This document shows, piece after piece, positions 12,515 through 24,789 of a stretch of DNA of 64,000 nucleotides; position 1 is the first letter of the stretch, and every line of letters begins with the position of its first letter. Where the stretch lies: NCBI GenBank assembly GCA_027625915.1, contig JANTQA010000042.1, positions 756,001-820,000 of the forward strand, read 5' to 3'. The translations under genes were made by a program, and so were the position numbers. The DNA comes from Anaeramoeba flamelloides (lineage: Eukaryota > Metamonada > Anaeramoebidae). The notes beneath the pieces are model-generated. The model had not been told where the DNA came from. It worked only from the letters and a program-made list of their open reading frames with translations, and searched no databases.

Positions 12515-15500
12515 ATGGGCAATCAATTGAAAGCAAAAAAGATTAAAAATCAAAGTAACAATTTAATTTACTTTTTAAGCTCTGCTTCTTATTTAATTTT
12601 CTTTTTTTAACGAATATCCTTTCTTTCTTTTTTTTCTATTATTCAATCTGAGTATAGTTGCAAGACAATTTTTTATTGAACTACGAGAACTTTATTTAGA
12701 AGATCCACAAAAACAACAAAAAGTTTTCTTTTTTCTTTTTACTTTTTCTTTTTCTTTTTCAAAACAAGCAGAATGATAATTTAATTGTTGATTTCTTTTA
12801 CTTTATTTTTCTTGCAATTATGATTTTCTCAAATTCTAGATTCTAATTGATATATACAAAGTGTTACTAAGATGCCCGAAAGATTCTAAACGTATAGCAT
12901 TAAATTTTAATAATCTTAAATTGGGAGATCGGAACGCAATCAGGATTATTGAAACCTTAAAAAACCAAAAAAACATTTCGAATTTATCCTTAAGAAATAA
13001 CCAGATTACTAAGAATAGTATAAACAAAATTTCTGAATTAATAAAAACCTGCACAACAATGAACGAAATTGATCTGAGTTCAAACCAACTTGGTATTCTC
13101 AAATTTTTTCTTGTTTTGGTTCTTTTAAAAAAAACAAAAAAACAAAAAAAAAGCCTTTAAAAAAAGAAACTAACCTAAACTAAAATGCCCAAAAACACAA
13201 AAAAACAAAAAAAAAATACTCACGAAAAAATTAGGGCTTTCTGGAATAAGAGAGTTGTCAAACGTTTTGTCTGAACACCAGAATCTCAATGGGATTTATT
13301 TAAATGACACCAACATCGGGAACGAGGGCTCTATTGTTCTCTCTGATTTGATTGAAAACACAACCAATTTAGAGGTCTTAGAAATGCAAGACAACGAAAT
13401 CACCTCACGAGGGCTAGGCTTTTTAGTGGAAGCACTCAAAGAGAACTACTCGATCATCTCGTTAAAGATCGGCTTCCACGAGCAACTAGATCAAAAAGAT
13501 TTTGGTGTCTTAAAGAATTACATTGAAAGGAATTCTGTAATCCACGAGACCCTCAGCCAAGTCATTTCAAATTGTTGCCAAAGGCAATTTCGGAGGAAAC
13601 TGACCCAATTTTCAAAGTCTGTCAGGGGAATGGAGATGTTAAAAGGGAAAAATGAGCAAATCAACACAACAAAGAAAGGCACAAAATTATACGAGATTTT
13701 CCAAGAAACAGAGAAAAGATCCAAAATCGACAATATCATTGATGAAAAAATTGAAAAATGTAGATGGAGAATTGGCTTTGCTGAAATGATGGGGCGGAGA
13801 GAAACCCAAGAAGATGTCATTACAATTAAAACAGATTGGTTAAAAGACTTGCAAATTGATTCATTTTGGACGGATAATGAATATTTTTGGGATGAAAACA
13901 AAATGAAAAATTTGATTGATAATTCAAATTATAAGTGCTCGGAAGAAGTTGAAAAAAAAGAAAAAGTCGTTATTGGCGAATTAAGAAATTTACCTTTTGA
14001 AAAAGCAGAATTTTTTGGCTTGTTTGATGGTCACGGTTTGTGTTTTTTTGATCCTTTTAGATCTTTTTTTTTTTTTTTTTGGATTTTATTCTGTAATTTT
14101 AGTCAATGAAAATTTTATTGAAAAGCTATTTATTTAGATCACATATTACAATAATTTCCTCACGGGGTTTAAATAAAAAAAGAAAAGAAAACCATCAACT
14201 TTGACTAGAAATTATAGAAGCCAAAGGTAAAACTAAATTATTCACAGATAACATTCAAAAGAAAAAATAAAATTGAAAAAATCAAGCTCGAAAAATCCTT
14301 TTTAGTGGATTTAGGTATAAATCCTACAATAATTATTATTCATATAATTTACCAAATAACAAAAAAATCTCAGATCTATTTCTTTCAAATTGATATCAAG
14401 ACACTTATTTTTGAAAAAATTATAAATTTTTGGGTAAAATTTTTTACCGTTATTTATTGATGAATTTTCATAAAATCTAACTTTTTTATACGAACTTTAA
14501 GAGATAATAAATAATATTTTTCAAAACATTCATCTCTTGTATTCAAACCAAAATAAAGACAAAAAAAAAAAAAACCCTATATGATGATAAATATTTAGAT
14601 ATGAAGAGTGTTGTAGAGTACCATCAAATATCGTCAAGTACTATAGAGTGCTGCCGAAGTGTTCTAGGTTTTTTTGAGGTTTTCTATTTTATTTGTGAAG
14701 TGTTCTAGGTTTTTTTTACTTTTTGAAATAAACAGAAAATTTAAATAAATTTTCGGTTTATTTCGAAAAGTAAAAAAAACCTAACGAAAATCTATTGATT
14801 TAACAATATTCAAGAAAATAAAAAAAAACTAACGACGCTTTTCCAGAATTCAAAGAATAGGGAAAAATCTAAGATTTTCTCAATTCTTTTAAATTCTGGA
14901 AAAGCTAGGCACTTGACGACACTCCACGGCACTTGGCAGCACCCCCCCCCCCCCCTGAAACTCTAAACTTGTATTTAAAGCTTTTTATCATGGCTATAAT
15001 TTAGGGAAGATTATAACTCATAGGATATCTTTTCTTTAAAAAATGAAAAGAAAAAAAATTATTTCTAAATAAAGACAAGAAAAAGAGAAAGAAAAGCAAG
15101 AAAGAAAAGAGATTATAGGATTTATTGGTAAGGGTTAAGTGCTCAAGAGCCCTTAATCTGTTAAAGAGAGAGTTTCGAAGTGACTAAATTTGTGACTCCC
15201 AATTCAAAGAGTAGTCAAAAGAATCATTTAATTACAGTCATTAGAAGTCATTTAAACTCAAAATAGTTTTCTGAAAAAAAGCAGAGAAAAAGAAAAAGAA
15301 AAAGAAAGAAATTTAAAAATGGTTTCTAAGAAGCAATTGGTAAAAAATCAAAAAAAAAAACAAAAAAATCAATGCTATCTTTAATTAAGAACTTCCCAAA
15401 ATCAGAGCTATGATACTTTTGGTTAATTTAATAATTTGATAATTGATCATCAAAGTTCACTTGGGGGGATTGTTATTTAATTGTTGTAATTTCTTTTTTT

Positions 15501-16403
15501 TCTTTTTGATCTGATTTGCCATAAACCTTTGGTCATTTTTTGTCTTTACTTTTTCTTTTTTTATTTTCAATTTACTCATACTTTTGTGTTTCAGTGTCAC
15601 TTTATTAGCAAGTAACCACTTGATCTTTTTTATTTGCAACTCTTCTGCTCAATATAAAGAAGATTCAACCAGAGGAAAAAATGGAAAAAAATTAAAATTA
15701 ATATTTATAAACATTATTCAAAAATATCTATTTAAAATGAAAATTCTTATATTTTTCTTCCAAAATTAAACATTCAATTTAAATATTTACTGTAGGTGGT
15801 AGAGAGGCATCTGAGCATGTTGGAGAAGTACTCCCTGCGATAATAAAAAAAAAAATATTAGAAGGATCAAAAATTGAAGAAGCTATTCATGATTCCTTTG
15901 TTGAACTTCATCAAGAAATGATCGAATGGTGTTTGTATAGCGGGACAACAGCGGTGGTTGTAATAACAATTGAAGATTTTGTTTGGATTGTGAATCTTGG
16001 CGACTCAAAAGCCATTCTATGTAGGAATGGATTTACTGTATCTCTAACCCAACAGCAAAAGCCAAACGATAAGGATGAGAAAAAAAGAATTGAAAAAGCA
16101 GGTGGTTTTATTAAAGATGGACGAGTAAACGGAATTTTAGCAGTAAGTAGAGCATTCGGAGATGGATACTTGGGTAAAGTTATAAGCTCAGTTCCTGAAA
16201 TAATAAATTTTAGAATTACATCTGAAGACGCTTTTATTGTAATAGCATGTGATGGTGTTTGGGATGTTATCTCAGACCCCGTTGCAGTTGGAATCGTTGC
16301 AGAAGAGATTGACCCACAAAAGGCTGCAAAAAGATTAAGAGATGAAGCTTATAATCATGGAAGTACAGATAATATTTCGGTAATTACAATATTTTTTCAA
16401 TAA
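12515..16403 (+). CDS. Leucine-rich repeat / PP2C (PPM) protein phosphatase
   Basis: Five predicted exons: 12515-12554, 12658-12722, 12840-13092, 13235-14035 and 15796-16403, about 588 aa with every junction in phase. The N terminus MGNQLKAKK could be an N-myristoylation signal. Residues ~45-210 carry ribonuclease-inhibitor-type leucine-rich repeats (ISNLSLRNNQIT, MNEIDLSSNQLG, LEVLEMQDNEIT). The PP2C domain follows with its usual motifs: GRRETQED, LFDGHGG, SGTTA, LGDSKAILCR, AVSRAFGDGY, ACDGVWD and STDNIS. The Asp and Glu/Gly metal-binding positions are all present, so it should be an active Mg/Mn-dependent Ser/Thr phosphatase. The 1760 bp last intron splits the codon run of DGHGG and contains two repeats. 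Targets are unknown; the repeat-phosphatase layout recalls PHLPP and adenylate-cyclase-type fusions, but no PH domain is visible. Confidence 0.9.
14646..14955. repeat. Fold-back element G, copy 1, with a C14 run
   Basis: Two nested hairpins lie in the PP2C intron. The first core (14717-14772) is ACTTTTTGAAATAAAC facing GTTTATTTCGAAAAGT. The second pairs CTTTTCCAGAATTCAAAGAA with TTCTTTTAAATTCTGGAAAA. The right border is GC-rich (ACGACACTCCACGGCACTTG) and ends in fourteen consecutive C at 14942-14955, striking in such AT-rich DNA. The first core recurs at 36201 and 60097. Confidence 0.7.
15280..15680 (-). repeat. Dispersed repeat E, copy 1 (truncated)
   Basis: On the minus strand this matches the repeats at 50330 and 52594: the segment around GATAGCATTGATTTTTTT, AATTACAACAATTAAATAAC and AGCAAGTAACCACTTGAT (plus-strand form). 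The tail end of the family (palindromic GTGTAAATTACAC plus AAT repeats) is missing here. It is inserted within the long intron of the phosphatase gene. Confidence 0.65.
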
Positions 16404-16775
16404 TGACTAATAAATAAAAATATACATTTGAAAATAATTTCATTTTGTTTTTTATTATTCAAAAACAAAATGAATTAAACAATTAATTATACAAAAATAA
16501 AATGATTTGAATTTTTTTTACCCGTTTTTTTTCGAAATCTTTCATTTTTTTTGCTAAAAATAATAGATTTCCAATAATTAAATGAATTTTTTTTTTTTTT
16601 TTTTTTTTGAATTTAATAACAAATATAGACTTTTTCATTTTTTAATAAATCTTTCTTTGATCAATTATTATCCTTTTAATTGATTCAAAGAAAATCCGTT
16701 TTATCTTAAATATTTTTAATAATTTATTTATTTTTTTTTTTGAAAAACTTTGCTTTTATTATTATCATTGAAGAA

Positions 16776-17330
16776 GTGTAAATTACACTCTTGATACCCC
16801 TTAACTTAAATTCCAGTTTCAGGTAATATCAACGTAAAATCATAGATTTCCCAATTATTAAAGAAAAAGACATACCCAAAAAATTTTTTTCTGTTGAAAA
16901 ACAAAAATCTACAAAATTTTGAAAAGAAAAAAGAAAAACAAAAGATAAGAAAGAAATTTAAAAAGTATTTATATTGGAATTAAAAAGATAAAAAATCAAA
17001 ATAAAAAAAAAAAATACTGCCTTTTGAATTAGAACTACAAAAAAAAAACAATATACTTTTTGATAACTTTAATTTAATTGTTTAATTGATCATGAATGTT
17101 TATAAAAGGAAGTTGTTGTTTAATTGTTCTAAATTTCTTTTTTCTTTTCGTTCTGATTTGCTTTAAAGTTTTCGTATTTTTATCTTTACCTTTTCAATAT
17201 TATTTTCATTTACGTATATTGTGGTGTTTTAGTATTTTATATTCGTAAAATGCCCAATATTTTAACATTCTTTCTCTTATTCTTAATATAAAGTAATCGA
17301 TTCAGTGAAAAAATGAAGAATAATAAAAAT
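16776..17330 (-). repeat. Dispersed repeat E, copy 2
   Basis: On the minus strand this is the same family as at 50330 and 52594. Its 3' end is at the left: ATTATTATCATTGAAGAAG followed by the palindrome GTGTAAATTACAC. The segment AAATCATAGATTTCCC mirrors GAAATCTATGATTTTACG of the 52594 copy. It lies 370 bp downstream of the phosphatase stop codon. Confidence 0.65.
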
Positions 17331-18816
17331 ATTACCAATATTTATTTAATCTAAGAATTGAAGCCTCACAATGGTGTTATTTTGGTAAACTGTTGGAAAT
17401 ACTACCATAAAAGGATATCATGCTTATTATTTAGTTTTATATACTGAGTTTTATGTTTCTAATTTACTTAACGCGTCATATCTGAATAATGAAAAAAAAA
17501 AAAACAAATAATCATATTTTTTGATGAATATAAGAATTACAGATTAAAAGACTAAAAATACTTTTTTAAATTCAAATAAATAATTTTTTTTTATAAACAT
17601 TTTTATTTTTTTTTATTCGCAAGCTAATTCTTTCAAAAATATATTATTATTTTTTTATAGAAATAATTGAGATCTTTATTAATTTAAAAATATAAATATA
17701 TGTAATTTAAAAAATACTATTTTGATTTCAAGATTTAACAAAAAAAAAAAACAATAATTTTAAATAATTATACTTACTCTCAAGTCTATAATAAATTCTA
17801 ATCAATGATAACCTATAAATAATATTTGAAAAATTTACTAGTACCCATTTCAAAACATTTTTGATATTTCAAAAAGAGTTGAAAGTTATTATTTTTTGAA
17901 AAAAATATTTTTTTGTTTCTAAATACAGGATTTATCAACAAAAAGATGATATATTGATTTGTAAATTATTTTTGATGTTTTACATTTGTATTAAGAAAAA
18001 TATAATTCAAAAATAAATCAATTCAATTGTAAATATCGTCCTATTATACTTCGGGGAAAAAAAAGGTAAAATGAAGAAATTAATAAATCGATTTGAATTT
18101 TAAATTTGGTAATCAAAAGGATAATTTTTCAAAGATTTTAACTCTGATTTTTTCATTGATCAATAAAAGATATCGGAAATGTAAATATCCAAAACTTGGT
18201 TAATGTCTATTGTTAAAAACATAAAGTCAATTTCACGTGAAGAGAAAAATCATATCTTCAAAAAAAAGAAAAAATTCACTTTTACTGATGTTTACAATTA
18301 AAATCCAAATTTGGGGTAAATTGAACATTCTTAAATTTTGGTTTTATTGTGATTTTTTTCAAGTCTATTTTGATTTTAATAATTAATATAATATGAAGAC
18401 TTGGCTTTTGTTTTAAATTGAACAAAAAAAGACATAAAAAAATTATTTCAAAAATGTGAACTTTTACTACTGTTTTACAATTAAAACTAATTTGTCAATT
18501 TTTTTTAATTATAGTTTCGCCATATCTCACTCTACCCTCCTTATTCTTGATCCGAAATTTATTACCTTTTCATTGAAATATTATAGAAGGTCGAATTGAA
18601 GTAATCTAATTCAGTATTTCAAATAGCTTTTAGAAAAAATTATCCTAAGATTTTTTCATTATGAAATGTATTAGAAATCGTTCTCTATGCTTGTGTTCAA
18701 AATTGAAGATAAAAAAAGGTTTTCTACAGCCAAAAAATCAAAAAATTTTCTCAAAATTTCCTGTTTTTCACCATTTTTTCCTTTTTTGCACAAATATCTT
18801 TCTTTTTTTTCTTTTG
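17331..18816. other. AT-rich intergenic DNA upstream of VPS52
   Basis: No exon-like frame with family similarity is seen. The last 200 bases before the VPS52 start are less homopolymeric and probably hold its promoter and leader, but no specific signal is clear. Confidence 0.4.
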
Positions 18817-21800
18817 ATGTCTAATCTAAAATTTCAACAAGACCTTGAACCGAACAAACAAGAACAGGAAGAATCGAGACTTTCACTATTTGGATCAAAA
18901 GAACTCAACGAATCTACAAATCCAAATAAAGAAGACAACAAAACAAAAGCAATACAAAGTACCCTTAATTCACAAAGGGAAAAAGATCAAAAAAGTAAGA
19001 CAATTACAGAAAAAAGGAAAAAAACAAAATCAACTTCCCATAAAAAAAAAAAAACCAAAAAATCAAAATCAAGAACTTCACTTTTCTCAAACTCAGGTTT
19101 ACACCTTGAAGACGTTCCCTTGGATCTTACCAATGAAATTATTCAACTGGATGATTTTGATGGTAATTTTATTTGTTATTTTTTTTTATTTTCTTTTTAT
19201 TTTTTTTTTATTGTGACAAAAGAAATGAAAAAAAAGCTATATTCTTGGTTAAATAACTTCTGTTGAATGAAAAAAAAAATCCAATGTCTGGAATTGGTAA
19301 CGAAACAAAAAAAATTAAATTACACTTATCAAATTTGTCTTTCACTTGAATTTTGGTATTTTTTATTTTTTCAAATTTTCAGTTAACAACACCAAAAATA
19401 ATATTAACTTATGATTTGGATATTAAAAAAACGATCGTAATTGTTGTTCAATTAACTAATAAAGAAGAAACAGTTCCCAAGTTAAATAACTGAAATGGTT
19501 TGAATTTATTTCTGATAAAGAAAACAAATACAGTTATTTTCCAAATAAGAAATGAAAAATTTTTATTTCAAGTCCTGAAATATTTTTTACGAATTTATTT
19601 CTGAAAAACCCCAATGATCTTTCACAAAATCATTTAATAATAATCTTTTTAGACATTTGATCAAGTTTACTTATAAAATCTCAAGATAAAATTTCAATTA
19701 TGTTGATTTGATTTAAACAGTACCTAAGATAGTAAACTTAAATGATTTTAATTTATTGCGGAAACATAAATAAAAAAATATTAATTACAAATTGAATTAT
19801 GAGAACAAATAGAAATTTGAATTAGGCAATGTTAAAAAATTTTAGGCTGTCTATTTTTTGATCATAAGGAACTTATTAAAAATATATTTGTTTTGAAAAA
19901 ATAAATTATATGAAAAAAGAAAGGTATGGAATACTATAATTTTAAGAAACACAAGAAAGTATATTCATTTTAAAAAAGTGAAAACTATTTTTTTTATGAG
20001 ATTTATCAGAATTAAAACTTTTTTATGTTTTATGTTTTAAGAAAGCGAAAACTTTTTTTAAAAAAAGTGCTTTCCTTCACACCCCAACCTCTACACCACA
20101 TTTAAAGGTTGATCCTTCACTTTTTTAAAACAGAAAACTCGAAAAAAGTTTTAAAAAAGTTTTCACTTTTTTAAAATAGAAAACCCTCAAAAGGCTTTAA
20201 TCCTGAAAAAGTTTTTTCTTTTTTAAGCTATAAAACTTGAAAAAAGTTTTAATTCTGAAAAAGTTTTCACTTTATTAAAACAGAAAATTTGAAAAAAGTT
20301 TTAAATATTTCCTCACTTTTTTAAAACAGAAAATTGAATAAAAGTTTTAAAAAAGTCTTCACTTTTTTAAAATCGACTGTATTTATTTGTAGATAAATTT
20401 TATGAAAACCACCATTTATAACCCCGAATTTTAAACGCTAAAAACATTAATTGGTTTAGAATTGGGAAGGAAAAATAGTATTTAATTACTTTTTTTAAAT
20501 AAATTTTCTATCAAAATATTCAAATCCACAATAGACATCTGTGATTTTGACACTCATTTTCATTGATGAGAGTTTACTTTTTGAGATTATTTGTTTCCAA
20601 GTAAGTTTGAAAAATTACAAATATACTCTGAAAGAAAACATTTTATAACTTGAATGCTTGGCAGTAGTTAGATTTTATCCCTTTTTTTTTTTTTTTTTAA
20701 AGAATGTAAAAAGAAAAAGACAAGTTAAGTCGATTCCTCAAACCATATAAAGAATAGTTTAATCGCTATTTAGGTTTTTAAAAATTGTTTTATTTTGGTG
20801 GAGTGTATTTCACTCAATACAAAAAAAAAAGGAGTTGTATTTTTTAGAAAAAGACTAGTTGATTAAATTTTTTTTTTTTTTAATAAAAAATAAAATTATT
20901 TTCGCTATATTGTACACAATTCTCAATAAAAATAATCTATATTCACACACGTTTAACTAACCTTTAAATTATTTTGATATCAGTGACTAAAAAATTATAA
21001 AACATTGTAAATATTTTTATTTTTTTTCAAATTTTCAGATCAAGATTATGTGGGATACTGAACCCAAACAGTTAACCAAGAGTTGAACCTAACTGGGTAT
21101 TTTAATCGAATTTAGGTGTTTATTTTGTTTTAAACAAAATTTTTTAAAAAAATACATGGATTCCGTATATTAAGACATATGTAAATTTCAAAAATATAAT
21201 TTTCAGAAATAATAATAAACTGCTAATGGAAATTTAATGAGTACTTTCTTTTTTCGCAATTGGCTTACTAAAAATTAATATCGTTATCCTCATGATGTGA
21301 AAAGGTTTTTAATTAGGTTGAATATCTTTTTTAAATAATTCTTCAAGATTCTAAAATAAATTTGAAAAAAATATTTCAAATTATTTCGAATGTATTTGCA
21401 CTATAAGACAATTCTTAAAACAATTGTTTTGTGAATGAAAATCGTATGTTTATTATTTCTGAAATAAAGTATTTCCAAAAAAGTGGTGCTTAATTTTTTT
21501 TTTTTTTTGATAATTTCAAATAATATTTTCTTTTTTAGGATTCTTATTCCTAAACTATTAATATAAAATCAAGATAAATATTAATACTAATTGAATCAAA
21601 GAATATAAGGGATGTATTTCAAAACAGGTTCATTTGAAACATTTCCAAAAAAAGAAACAAAAATACACTTTTTTTGAAGATATCAAAAACGAAGCATTTC
21701 AATAAAAAACCGATAATATGGTAAGGATACAAATAGTTTTTTTAAACAATAAAATACTGTTATAAAATTTTCCCTTCTATTCGAAATTCTCTCGATATTC

Positions 21801-23750
21801 AAACATCTTTTAAAAAAATTTTTAGGATTAAAAAGAAAATAAATAATAAACACCAATTTTCACACCTTAAAAATATCTTTTGTTATTTCCAAAGATTCTT
21901 TGATTGTTAACAGTCTTTCCAAAGTTACCATGAAATCTTTATTTGAATAAAAATTTGATGCTGATATCGATTTTTAAAAAGTTGAATATGGGAATTCATG
22001 ATATCCTTGGAGAGCTGTGTATTTTGATCGAAACTTTTGATAGAATTTAGAAATAAAAAAAATTAACGAACAAGTAAATTTCACAAATTTTCAATTTCAA
22101 TAGCTAATTTTACTGTTTATTTTAATTCATAGGAAAAAGAAAAAGAGGAAAGAAAAAAAAAGAGCAATTCTCACAAAGATTAATGAACTTTAATATTAAA
22201 ATCTCAAGAAGAAATAAAATAAGAGAAATTTCATTTTTTTTTAAAAAAAAAATAAGACTAATTAAAAACTTTGATTGATTTCAAATTTATTTAATATTCA
22301 AAAACAATAATAATTAAACTAATAGAGGGATTTGAAGAATATAAAAACGAGGAAGAAATTAAAAATTTGCTTGAAGACAAAACAAAAATACGACCTTATA
22401 TGAACAAACTTAATGAAACATTAAAAAAAGAGAAATATTCAACTGTATCTGAATATTTCAACATGTGTGATGAATATTTGGAATTAAATACCGATCTAGC
22501 TGAATGTGATGGGATTCTCGAGTCATTAGAATCTTTAATGCAAAGTTTCAGTACGACATTATCCACTTTAAGTGGAGAAATAATCAATTTAAAAAACGAT
22601 AGTGAATTGATGAGCATTAAATTAAACAACCGAAGGTCTGTTGTATCTGAATTAAGCGACTTTTTAACACATGCAGAAATTAGTGACATGCTAATTAATC
22701 ATTTATTTAATGATCCCATTGATGAAAACTACATCGAGTATATCCAAGAATTAGATCGTAAATTAGATTGGTCACTTCGATCAGACGGAGATCCCAAGGC
22801 ACTTGAACAATTCAATCCCATTGTTAAAAAGGTATGTAAGCATGTCCTCAAAAGAATTACAAATTTTTTTATAGACACTTTTTCCAATTTTGGGAATAAA
22901 GTAAATGAAATCTTGATTGGGAAAATCACAAAGCTTTTCAAATATGTAACATTAATTCAATTTGTTCGAAAGCATGATCCAAAGCAATTATTACAAATTT
23001 CTTATTCGTATCGAATCAATGTTGCCAAGTGCTGTTATGAAATGTTCCAAAGCCAATTTAAATTAATGCAAAAATGTTTATATGGCTATGGCAGTAAGGC
23101 CCCCTTGATCGGCTATGACGAACTAAGTTTTTCCATTGCGCAAAAAAAATTATCAAATAAAAACAAACAGAAAAAGAAAACAAAATCAAATTCCAACAAG
23201 AAACAAAACATCAACAACACCAGCACCTTTCCAAATTCTTCAACAAATTTATTGACTGTTAAAGAGAGAATATCCATCCTTTCAAAAATACCACAGAAGA
23301 AATTAATTAATTTTAAAGAAGCCGTAAAAAATAAACAAATGTTTTCAATGGAAATTATTTTTTCACAATTGATATTATTATTAACACGCTTAACACAATC
23401 TGAAGCATTGTTTTCTACGGATTTTTTTCAAGATCTCAATTTAGCAAAGGAAATCTTAGCCACATCCATTAGCTCATTAGAAAATTTTATTACGTCATTA
23501 TCGAAAAATTCCTTTGATGTCATTGGAATTTTTCTCATGATCAAAATAAATAATAAATATTCAGAAATCTTACAAACGGAAATTGCTGGTATAATCAAAG
23601 GATTATTCAACAGAATCAACATGACACTTTGGCCACAATTCACAAGAATACTTGAAATAAACGCGCAGTCATTATTTTTGGAATTTGATAATACCTTATT
23701 AATGAGTGATTTTAATTTTTCAAATAATTTATCAAACGAAAAAAAATTAC

Positions 23751-23799
<49 letters not shown>

Positions 23800-24507
23800 C
23801 AAAATAATAATACCGCGCAATTAAGGCCAACATTTTCCACGAGAAAATATTCTGAATTAATTTCTTCGATATTAATCTTGAATAACGACTTGAATGAAAA
23901 TAATGTCTTGTTTAGTCTATCGTTATTAAGAACGGAAATGGAAACATATTTATCAAAATATGCCTCCCAGTTAATCGATACAAAGTCACAGACACTCTTC
24001 TTGATTAACAATTACGATTTAATTCTATCTGTGCTGTCCAAAAATGAAATCATTTCCGCTGAAACTCAAAGATTTGAACTGCTATTAGAAGAACAGCACG
24101 AGATATACATTGAAGAAGTTTTAAAGCAATATTTTAATGACTTAATTACCTTTGTCGGCAAAACGGACGCTTTTTTGTTTGAATCAAAACTGGAAAAATC
24201 CGAACGTGAAAAAAGGAAAAAAACAATCAATCGCAAGCAAATTGGTAAAATTCTTAAAAATTTCTCCAAAAATTGGAGAGACTCGATAAATTCGATATAT
24301 CAAGAAATTATCAGAGATTTTAATAACTATACAAACGGGGCAAAGGCTTTGAAAAGAGCTTTGTCTCAAATGCTAAGGTACTACACCAGATTGACAGAAA
24401 TTATTAAATTAATCGAACAAAACTCAAATAATTTTTCAAATTTAATTGTAAATTTATCAACAATAATGAAAGAAGTTAAAGATATATGTAAAACATTTAT
24501 TGATTAG
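18817..24507 (+). CDS. VPS52: VPS52, subunit of the GARP/EARP tethering complexes
   Basis: VPS52 helps tether endosome-derived vesicles at the trans-Golgi network (established for the family). The predicted exons are 18817-19162 and 22326-24507. Exon 1 is a Lys/Ser-rich, disordered N-terminal extension that ends with LDLTNEIIQLDDFD, matching the LDITDEVILDDIDE start of animal VPS52. Its last base g joins ag of exon 2 to give Glu, continuing as EGFEEYKNEEE. Exon 2 has the family coiled-coil core (AECDGILESLE, LNNRRSVVSEL), then WPQFTRILEINAQSL and FLINNYDLILSVL. Family length is ~720 aa; this one would be ~840 because of the N-terminal extension and a Lys/Asn linker. As read, a 42-base A run at 23755-23796 in a linker puts the C-terminal ~235 codons in another frame. 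That is probably a homopolymer length error or strain variation. The intron is 3163 bp and repeat-filled. Confidence 0.9.
19345..19480. repeat. Duplicated segment, copy 1 (partner at 55725)
   Basis: About 130 bases shared with 55725-55850: AATTTTGGTATTTTTTATTT, then TATTAACTTATGATTTGGAT (CATTAACTTATTATTTGGAT in the partner) and ACTAATAAAGAA. One frame reads TPKIILTYDLDIKK here and TPKITLTYYLDIKK in the partner, which looks protein-like. No splice junction keeps it open in either copy. It lies inside the VPS52 intron. Confidence 0.5.
19957..20383. repeat. Inverted-repeat element with a ~48 bp tandem array
   Basis: From about 20107 to 20374 six imperfect units of 45-51 bases repeat the motif CACTTTTTTAAAACAGAAAA followed by TTGAAAAAAGTTTTA. 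The right tip ATCGACTG|TA resembles a mariner-type end. The left part carries the complementary form (TTTTAAAAAAGTGAAAAC) near 19965. The element therefore looks like a MITE whose right arm has been amplified in tandem. Confidence 0.55.
21908..22020. repeat. Short family B-like MITE
   Basis: About 110 bases. The left end CAGTCTTTCCAAAGTTACCA resembles the left end of the family B element at 2243 (CAGTCTTTCCAAGTCTACCA), and the right end CCTTGGAGAGCTGTGTA is its imperfect complement. Most of the interior is lost. It lies in the VPS52 intron. Confidence 0.45.
23755..23796. repeat. 42-base poly(A) tract inside the VPS52 coding region
   Basis: Forty-two consecutive A follow CAATT within a low-complexity linker (LSNEKKLQLK). 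The frame before it ends in a stop at 23824. The frame after it continues SQNNNTAQLRPTFSTRKYSE and then the conserved C-terminal VPS52 region. One more A, or two fewer, would give one continuous frame. Confidence 0.85.
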
Positions 24508-24789
24508 TTGCTTTTTTATTTGAATTTTTATTTTTATATTTATATTAATTTATCTTTTTTTATTTTTTTATTTTATTCATTTTTGTTTGTTAATTATTAT
24601 TGATTCAGTTTTTTTTTTTCCAATTAATAATATTTTATATTATTTCCGAAGTTTTTTTCATTTTTTACAAAATTCTAATCATACCCAAAATAATTAATAA
24701 ATAATATTAAATTTATTCTGTATCTTTTTTTTTGTGTTTTATTATTTTTTTTTTTGAATTTCATATTTACGCAATAGAACTCTCTATTC
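24508..24789. other. VPS52 3' flank
   Basis: Very T-rich sequence after the TAG stop, with several AATAAA-like words (for example near 24700). It may contain the polyadenylation site. No distinct element is seen. Confidence 0.35.

Noticed and set aside
14640-14955. GC-rich intron patch considered as an rRNA or snRNA fragment
   Set aside because: It is explained by two nested inverted repeats plus the C run, and no conserved RNA motif was seen.
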